Part shown: one piece after another, positions 56,990 through 64,000 of the stretch
How positions within the stretch are numbered: the stretch's first letter is position 1
How the letters are laid out: each line of letters starts with the position of its first letter
NCBI GenBank assembly: GCA_905116865.2
Contig: CAJHNH020002035.1
Coordinates: 503,501 to 567,500 of the forward strand
Direction of reading: 5' to 3'
Length of the DNA: 64,000 nt
Origin: Candidula unifasciata
Taxonomy: Eukaryota > Mollusca > Gastropoda > Stylommatophora > Geomitridae
Notes under the pieces: generated by a model
What the model was told of the DNA's origin: nothing
Database searches by the model: none
The model's input: only the letters and a program-made list of their open reading frames with translations
Program-made: the position numbers and the translations under genes

Positions 56990-57110
56990 TTTGTGGCATT
57001 AAAAAATATAATCCTAACCTGGCCAGTCTGTGGCCACAGTACTGGCCATGCATCCCTAAGTCCTCAGGCTCAAAGACCTCCCTGCCTACACCGCAAAAGT
57101 GGTAAACACT
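56990..57110 (+). pseudogene. LINE D upstream fragment
   Basis: Resembles 22330-22410 (gcggccctaaatcctcagat, tcaaggcccctctgtctgta), here ctaagtcctcaggctcaaag and acctccctgcctacac. Confidence 0.35.
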
Positions 57111-57114
57111 TTCT

Positions 57115-58385
57115 TGTTTGAATATTTCATTTTGTCCTTGCATCCTTGTACATCTCCACCTAGTAATTTGGATTTGTTCTTTTGTCTCTTCCTCATTCAC
57201 TTTCAATAACATGTTCACCTCAAAACACTATATCTCTAACCAAACCAGTTATTAGTTATGTTCAAGACATTCCCATACAGTTTTTGGTCAAATGAAATCA
57301 GCTGGTACTTTTTACATTTATGTTCAATGCTGTATGTTTTTATAAACTGTAGAGGGGAGTGGCAGAGATGGGTCTTTTGCCTGACACACAGATCCAACAA
57401 ACCTAGGCGTGCCTGAACCTGGAGCTTGGGCACAGTGGCCCCCCTCCCAGAAACACAAATTCAAATGGGATGGGGGTGGGGGGTGCTGAGTACCCACTCA
57501 TCCTATGAAATTTGCGAGGGGGCTAAGTGGGTCCTGTAACAACGTAAAGACGTCCTCTTTTTAAGTGTATGTTGATGCATGCCATACTGTTTCAATGATA
57601 TTAATATATTTGTTTGCCATATTTATTTTTAATTTTTTATTTTCATTGCCGACCACTTAAACAAGGCTTAACTCTTTCAGGCCCATGAATTTGGACTTTC
57701 TTGACACCCATTAATTTCCCTGTACAAAACTGGCAGAGGGCTGGTTTAAATAAAAGGCAATTAAGAGTGTAATATATTTGTTACCCGTACAAAAGTATAT
57801 ATATTTTTGTAGGAGGAATGAATATACATTTTGAATTTGATAATATATTTTTGTTTTATGCTGTTGTAGTTAGTAGGGAAGAAGAAAGAATTCAGCAGGT
57901 GTTATGTTTACAAAGACAAAATTTTACACACACAAATAAAAAATTACTCTCTTGATGGTTGTGCAGCCACAAGAGCAGTGAATATCCAAATTTGAGAATA
58001 ACACTTTAAAGTTTGTTCTATTTTTTAACAATATAAAAGTTATGACAAGTTTCTGGATTAGTTTATCACTCAGAGGCTCTAGGTTCTCATAGAAGCCAGA
58101 ACAAAATGTCAGAAAAATGGGCCATTACACACAAAATATTTACTTTTAACAGTTATGTACAGGCTGTAGCTGCAAGCATTTAAACGCAGCTTAACCAGAG
58201 CATCATGTGTCGGCTCTGCATTTATGGAAGCCTCCTTGGATGGCGGGGAATGCCCATGATCTGCCCCTGCCTTCCCTTGAGGGCTGACAATTCTACATAG
58301 AGCTGCCTTAAGGACGACATTCTGGGGGCCACACCTGTTAATGGTCAAAGAGGACACCACACAAATGAGGCAACATCTCGACCCA
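57115..58385. other. Unresolved, possible distal OS9 3' UTR
   Basis: AT-rich with AATAAA at 57755 and 57935. No exon seen. The phrase tttcaggcccatgaatttgg is unlike the flanking repeats. Confidence 0.35.
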
Positions 58386-58389
58386 CACA

Positions 58390-58618
58390 AAACAATGGCC
58401 ACAGTCAACCTAGAAATAGGCTTGACGTCTTCCCCCGAAGTCGGAGTACATCTGCCGGAGAGGCGGGGAACGAGAACTGCGAACAAATAAGCCAGTAAAA
58501 CGGATGTACACGCAAAACTCAGGTCAAGGTAAAAGCCAAAAGTCCATTTTGGACGAACAACCGCAACTTACCGCCGGAATTCACAGCCGGGGAACAAGAA
58601 GAAGAAGAAGAAGAAACG
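58390..58618 (-). repeat. R1 copy with (GAA)n tail, young subfamily
   Basis: Nearly identical to 24180-24390. Confidence 0.87.
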
Positions 58619-58666
58619 CAGCTTAGTCATAGAATGGTACAGTTTGAAACAGTCCTTTTGCATGCA

Positions 58667-59035
58667 GATGTAGGTGACTAAAGGTAAAGGTCTTTAGATG
58701 TGGGTGACTAAAGGTAAAGGTCTTTAGATGTAGGTGACTAAAGGTAAAGGTCTTTAGATGTAGTGACTAAAGGTAAAGGTCTTTAGATGTGACTAAAGGT
58801 AAAGGTCTTTAGATGTAGGTGACTAAAGGTAAAGGTCTTTAGATGTGGGTGACTAAAGGTAAAGCTCTTTAGATGTGGGTGACTAAAGATAAAGGTCTTT
58901 AGATGTAGGTGACTTAAGGTAAAGCTCTTTAGATGTGGGTGACTAAAGGTAAAGCTCTTTAGATGTGGGTGACTAAAGGTAAAGGTCTTTAGATGTGGGT
59001 GACTAAAGGTAAAGATCTTTAGATGTAGGTGACTC
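58667..59035. repeat. 30-bp minisatellite (about 12 units)
   Basis: Unit: ggtgactaaaggtaaaggtc, tttagatgta. Two units are shortened (tagtgacta, tgtgacta). Confidence 0.95.
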
Positions 59036-59639
59036 TCACATCCTTTGCAAATGAAATGGGTCCTCCTGGGTTTACCTGATCAGAATTGTTAGATTATCTA
59101 ACAACTGCTTAACTGCCAAAAAAAACTAAAGTTTTCATTATCATTATCAGAATTAAAAACATCTGACTCAAAGAATTTGTTTAGCTTCAGCCTTTGCTTG
59201 TCAGAACATTTGTATCCACGGCCATTTGAAGACGAAATCAGAAAATTCACTATCTGAAAATGATACTAACAGTGAAACGGATACATTTGTGCTTAAATGC
59301 TTGAGCAAAGACTTGGAAGAAATAAGCAAAAATGTTAAGAGTTACCTTCCCTGAATATTTTATTGGTTGTTCTGAACACTGAAAAAGAATATAGAGCAGT
59401 ATGAAAATCAATAGGTATGGGACACATGATCGACATTTGATCAATTCGAAACTTGTTAGTCAACACACACAGTGTTGCTCGGGCCTGAAAGAGTTAAGTG
59501 ACCCCCTCCTCATTCCTCACCACATAATTTCTTTGTGGTGGTGTCCCTGAAATTTAAAAAAAAACCTATCTTAAATTTAAAATGAAAAATATCTCATGCA
59601 ATAAGTTGCTATTATTTAATGTCAGAAAAAGAGTGCTAA

Positions 59640-60045
59640 AATGTTACATCGAACCTGTTCTGCTGTTTGGCAGCCAGTCTTGGAATGTCAGTGAACAAAT
59701 TAAGAAGAATTTGGAAGCAACAGAGATTTGATTTCTGAAATGAATGTTCAGAATACCTTGGACAGCCAGTGTAACTAACAGTGATTGTTTGAAAGAAGCT
59801 AATGTAAGTAGATCTCTATATACAACAATAGACAGGAGATAGACACTGTTCTTTGGCCAGTTAAATAAGACGAGAGGCATTGGAAAACATTGTGACAACT
59901 GGAAAGATCAGTGGGCTGAAACGATGGCATGGAGGGATATCATCAAGAGAGCTGTTCCAGGCAACCAGGAATCGTGATCTATGGAGATGCATGACTGCCT
60001 ACGCCACTTGGCATGCCACAAGATGATGATAGTGATGATCTTAAA
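59640..60045 (+). pseudogene. LINE B relic: RT C-terminal region
   Basis: Plus-strand frames encode VLLFGSQSWNVSEQIKKNL, MFRIPWTASVTNSDCLKEAN and onward to a decayed FFGQL..TRGIGK and a gatgatga tail. Same block as 8819-9240, with stops. Confidence 0.75.
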
Positions 60046-60419
60046 TTTGTGATATGGAAAATGTCTCATTCTGTAGTATGAACGAATAAATAAAGAATTG
60101 AGATTATTGCGCTACAATGATTGCTGTTCCCTTCCTCTTCTGCCACTGAAGAGTTCCCATAGTGATAGTGCCACTTGCACCCTGATTGTAAGCTGTATCT
60201 TTTCCTTATGTGTTGAAAAGTTGACTTGAATCCATGACATTTAGATATGCAGGCCAGCGTCTTGCCGCTTCACCATAACAGCTTCCTGGTAATTAAATAC
60301 TTGAATACCTGGCGTCATTTGCTTGATGCACCAGTAGCATGAAAAGCATCCTTGAATTTTACATTTGGAGATTCTTCATGAGGTGCAGATCACAGGGGTC
60401 TAATAGATAAAAGTTATGA

Positions 60420-60698
60420 GGGAGCTGCCATGATGTAGTGGCTAGACCCATGTGGATCCAAAGATCGTGGGCTCAAATATGGGCAGTGTTTGTTTTTAAT
60501 TTTTTTTTTTTTTTAATGACCTTTTCTTGGTGTCCACTCAGCCTTAAATAGGTACTAGGTACAAAAATCATGGTAAGTAAAGGCAGACAGGTTGATGCTG
60601 ACCACATCACTCACAGAGTGCTGCTTGGTCTTTAAAACTTAGGTCCACCCCTATATGCCCAATATATCTGAAGGCATGAAAAAGGGTTCTTTTTATGA
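60420..60698 (+). repeat. tRNA-derived SINE-A, full copy
   Basis: Starts gggagctgccatgatgtagt-ggctagac, B-box-like gggctcaaatatggg, then the shared body and taggtcc..cctatatgcc end. ttatgag occurs at both borders (60413-60419 and 60693-60699), a short TSD. Confidence 0.85.
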
Positions 60699-60714
60699 GT
60701 TGTGAATTGGGTTA

Positions 60715-61560
60715 TCTTGACAGCATGGACACATCCGTAAGTGCTCAGATTCTCTCTTCGTCAGGTACATCAGCATGGGGCAGTTAATAATGCCAGTCTT
60801 ATGCTGGTTGACATGTACATCTGAAGCGCCTTTCTCTCATGCCGATCTTTATTCCAAATTCTCGCATTCTTAGCAGTGATGTAGACACCCTGCTCCCAAA
60901 ATCTTTTGATTGTCTTATCTCTCTAGGGGCATTAACAATGTCAGCTTGATTCATGAGATGGCCATCTTCAATTAGGGAGAACTGGCCAGTTTATCAGCTC
61001 TTTAATTGCCAGCAACACCACACTTACATTCCCCGGGACAAAGATGAAGATACCTTCATGCACAGTAGGAGTTTTGCAATGATTTAATCCACTGTCTGCG
61101 TACAGAACCTGCCTTGACCTGCCAGAATTTGCTGATAGAATCACTCAGCACACACGTGTAGTTCTGTGATTCTAGCTACAAGGAAAGCTTGTGTCACCGC
61201 CATCACCTCCATCCTCATGCTGCTTGCAGTCATAGAGAATTCACTGCTGGCTTATTGGACTGTTCAGTCTGCAGAACACGCTGTGAATGCCCATGCACTC
61301 TTGTGACCTCAGACATTGTGTTGATCAGCACATCTGAATTGTCACTAATAAGCTTGTGGACTATGGCATTAACAGCGTGACGACACAGAACAATATGCTG
61401 TTAAACGTCTGAGGCACAGCATCATAATAAGCTTGTGGACTATGGCATTAACAGCGTGACGACACAGAACAATAAGCTGTTGAACGTCTGAGGCACAGCA
61501 TCAATACCTTGCTAAGGTGGATGTCTGTTAGACTGCAGACCTGCTTGATATCATGCTTTG
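60715..61560 (-). pseudogene. LINE E relic: RNase H region
   Basis: Aligned with 34219-34820 (gggttatcttgacagcatgg against gggttatcctcattgcactc; gctcagat..ctc; ccacact..cccgggacaaa). Contains a tandem duplication of about 93 bp at 61343-61503 (gcttgtggactatggcatta, acagcgtgacgacacagaac). Confidence 0.72.
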
Positions 61561-61969
61561 GTCTACCCAGCCCCTTTCTAGTCTGTTGTCTTTGAAGAGC
61601 ATGTGATGCAAAGGGTGTTTCAGACCTAATCTTTGGGTGTGTGTGTGAGCCTTCCAAATCTTGATTCTGTGGATCTATAATAAATGAGAGAACTGATGTG
61701 ATTTTGGGTGTGCGTACATTGTATGTATTGTGTTTCCAAGTCATATTTCCATGTTTTTGCATTTACAAGCTGGCATACTCATGTACTGTTGTGGTGGGGT
61801 TCAACTATTACACTTTTATCTTTAATTTATTACCCGTGTGTTTGTTAAATTGTTGCACCTTAAAAAAAAAAAAACCTGTTACATGTGTCTCTGTTTAATG
61901 GTTGCACATCTTTTGTCTGTTCAATTTGTTAGTTGTACGTTTGTCTGTTTAAATGTTACACACATCATT

Positions 61970-62493
61970 TTCCTCATGTGCCTTGCCAACTGGCATAGAC
62001 AGTCACACCTGTCCACAACCAGCGATCTTCAACAGCATGTATCAGCTCATGTGCCTTGCCAACTGGCACAGACAGTCACACCTGTCCACAACCAGCGATC
62101 TTCAACAACATGTATCAGCTCATGTGCCTTGCCAACTGGCATAGACAGTCACACCTGTCCACAACCAGCGATCTTCAACAACATGTAACAGCTCATGTGC
62201 CTTGCCAACTGGCATAGACAGTCACACCTGTCCACAACCAGCGATCTTTGACAGCATGTATCAGCTCATGTGCCTTGCCAACTGGCATAGACAGTCACAC
62301 CTGTCCACAACCAGCGATCTTCAACAGCATGTATCAGCTCATGTGCCTTGCCAACTGGCATAGACAGTCACACCTGTCCACAACCAGCGATCTTCAACAA
62401 CATGTATCAGCTCATGTGCCTTGCCAACTGGCATAGACAGTCACACCTGTCCACAACCAGCGATCTTCAACAGCATGTATCAGCTCATGTGCT
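61970..62493. repeat. 73-bp minisatellite (about 7 units) derived from LINE B
   Basis: Unit: catgtgccttgccaactggc, atagacagtcacacctgtcc, acaaccagcgatcttcaaca, gcatgtatcagct. It is homologous to 8827-8900 at the 3' end of the LINE B relic (ggtgccttgccgactgg ... cgcgatctcctgcagcatgc-atcagttcgtg). Confidence 0.92.
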
Positions 62494-62518
62494 TACAAGC
62501 CTCCATACCATGACAAAA

Positions 62519-62739
62519 AAAAGAAAAACCTAGATGCAGAGCTAACCCCAGCTTTTTCGTGTGGCTGTTGTGGTTTTTCTAGTCAAATTTACGTCCAGTA
62601 GTTTGCCATTGCTTGCTGGACGGTCGGTTTCTCAATACCACTGTCGAAAACAATGCAAGGGGCAAGGCCTGCAGCTGGGATCAAACCCGGCACCCCAGCA
62701 TTACGAAGCTCATTTCAACGCCTAAGCCACAGACGCCGA
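62519..62739 (-). repeat. tRNA-derived SINE-B inserted in LINE B debris
   Basis: 12-bp TSD accatgacaaaa at 62507-62518 and 62740-62751. Reverse complement: ggcgtctgtggcttaggcgt, ccgggtttgatcccagctgc (A and B boxes). 3' truncated relative to the copies at 26790 and 43015. Confidence 0.9.
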
Positions 62740-62804
62740 ACCATGACAAAAGGCGGGCAAAAATCTTCTTATGTTGTCTCCTGCATGTCTTTTCCCACAG
62801 ATCT

Positions 62805-64000
62805 TTCCTGTGATCCTAGCTTGTTCTTCTTTCCTGTGATCCTAGCTTGTTCTTCTTTCCTGTGATCATAGCTTGTTTTTCTTTCCTGTGATCCTAGCTT
62901 GTTTTTCTTTCCAGTGATCCTAGCATGTTCTTCTTTCCTGTCATCCTAGCATGTTTTTCTTTCCTGTGATCCTAGCTTGTTCTTCTTTCCTGTGATCCTA
63001 GCTTGTTCTTCTTTCCTGTGATGCTAGCTTGTTTTTCTTTCCTATGATCCTAGCTTGTTCCTCTTTCCTGTGATCCTAGCATGTTTTTCTTTCCTGTGAT
63101 CCTAGCATGTTTTTCTTTCCTGTGATCCTAGCATGTTTTTCTTTCCTGTGATCCTAGCTTGTTCTTCTTTCCTGTGATGCTAGCATGTTCTTCTTTCCTG
63201 TGATCCTAGCTTGTTCTTCTTTCCTGTGATCCTAGCTTGTTCTTCTTTCCTGTGATGCTAGCATGTTCTTCTTTCCTGTGATCCTAGCTTGTTCTTCTTT
63301 CCTGTGATGCTAGCTTGTTCTTCTTTCCTGTGATCCTACCTTGTTCTTCTTTCCTGTGATGCTAGCTTGTTCTTCTTTCCTGTGATGCTAGCATGTTCTT
63401 CTTTCCTGTGATGCTAGCTTGTTCTTCTTTCCTGTGATCCTAGCTTGTTCTTCTTTCCTGTGATCCTAGCTTGTTCTTCTTCTTTTCTGTGATCCTAGCT
63501 TGTTCTTCTTTCCTGTGATGCTAGCTTGTTCTTCTTTCCTGTGATGCTAGCATGTTCTTCTTTCCTGTGATCCTAACTTGTTCTTCTTTCCTGTGATGCT
63601 AGCATGTTCTTCTTTCCTGTGATGCTAGCTTGTTCTTCTTTCCTGTGAAGCTAGCTTGTTCTTCTTTCCTGTGATCCTAGCTTGTTCTTCTTTCCTGTGA
63701 TGCTAGCATGTTTTTCTTTCCTGTGATGCTAGCATGTTCTTCTTTCCTGTGATGCTAGCATGTTCTTCTTTCCTGTGATCCTAGCTTGTTCTTCTTTCCT
63801 GTGATGCTAGCATGTTTTTCTTTCCTGTGATCCTAGCTTGTTCTTCTTTCCTGTGATGCTAGCTTGTTCTTCTTTCCTGTGATGCTAGCATGTTCTTCTT
63901 TCCTGTGATGCTAGCATGTTTTTCTTTCTAGTGATCCTAGCATGTTTTTCTTTCTAGTGATCCTAGCATGTTCTTCTTTCCTGTGATCCTAGCATGTTCT
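62805..64000. repeat. 26-bp minisatellite (about 46 units), continues past window
   Basis: Unit: tgatcctagcttgttcttct, ttcctg, with gctagc/cctagc and ttctt/ttttt variants. The entry sequence cttttcccacagatctttcctgtgatcc corresponds to LINE B at about 8977-9020 (cttccacagatctttccagt-ggtcacaacatgttc). Confidence 0.95.

Overview
This is a 64 kb piece of an animal nuclear genome. It has spliced genes with GT-AG introns, abundant decayed retrotransposons, tRNA-derived SINEs, MITEs and an exceptional load of minisatellites. Protein similarity and repeat style suggest a lophotrochozoan, most likely a mollusc such as a gastropod. This is an inference, because no ribosomal or mitochondrial marker is present.

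Two protein-coding genes can be supported, both on the plus strand. (1) FMC1 (2235-8125, three coding exons, about 115 aa) is the small Complex1_LYR-type factor for mitochondrial ATP synthase (complex V) assembly; an AATAAA signal lies at 8349-8354. (2) OS-9 (20985-55563) is the ER lectin of ER-associated degradation. I rebuilt it as 17 coding exons whose phases all agree, giving 2145 nt (714 aa plus stop). It has a signal peptide, a complete MRH lectin domain with its glycan-binding residues, and a long acidic C-terminal half. The two genes act in different compartments and nothing suggests they are functionally linked.

Layout: 1-2.2 kb repeats and microsatellites; 2.2-8.4 kb FMC1, whose first intron holds a 944-bp MITE with telomere-like arrays and a hAT-type MITE; 8.4-20.9 kb an intergenic repeat block with LINE relics, a 2.1-kb tandem duplication and a 1.65-kb 21-bp minisatellite; 21-55.6 kb OS-9, whose introns carry minisatellites of 46, 39, 45/42, 52, 14, 40 and 55 bp; 55.6-64 kb its 3' region, further LINE relics and 30-, 73- and 26-bp minisatellites running off the window end.

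The most interesting theme is that several minisatellites can be traced to the unique sequence that was amplified. One begins inside OS-9 exon 12 and copies its 5' splice site about 12 times. One is the 5' head of a tRNA-derived SINE. Two come from neighbouring parts of one LINE 3' region. One is an internal piece of a dispersed repeat (R1, about 20 copies), whose internal C/G runs have also expanded into long homopolymers. The large open frames in these arrays exist only because many units are multiples of three; they are not genes. Coordinates of repeat boundaries are by eye and approximate unless target-site duplications are cited.
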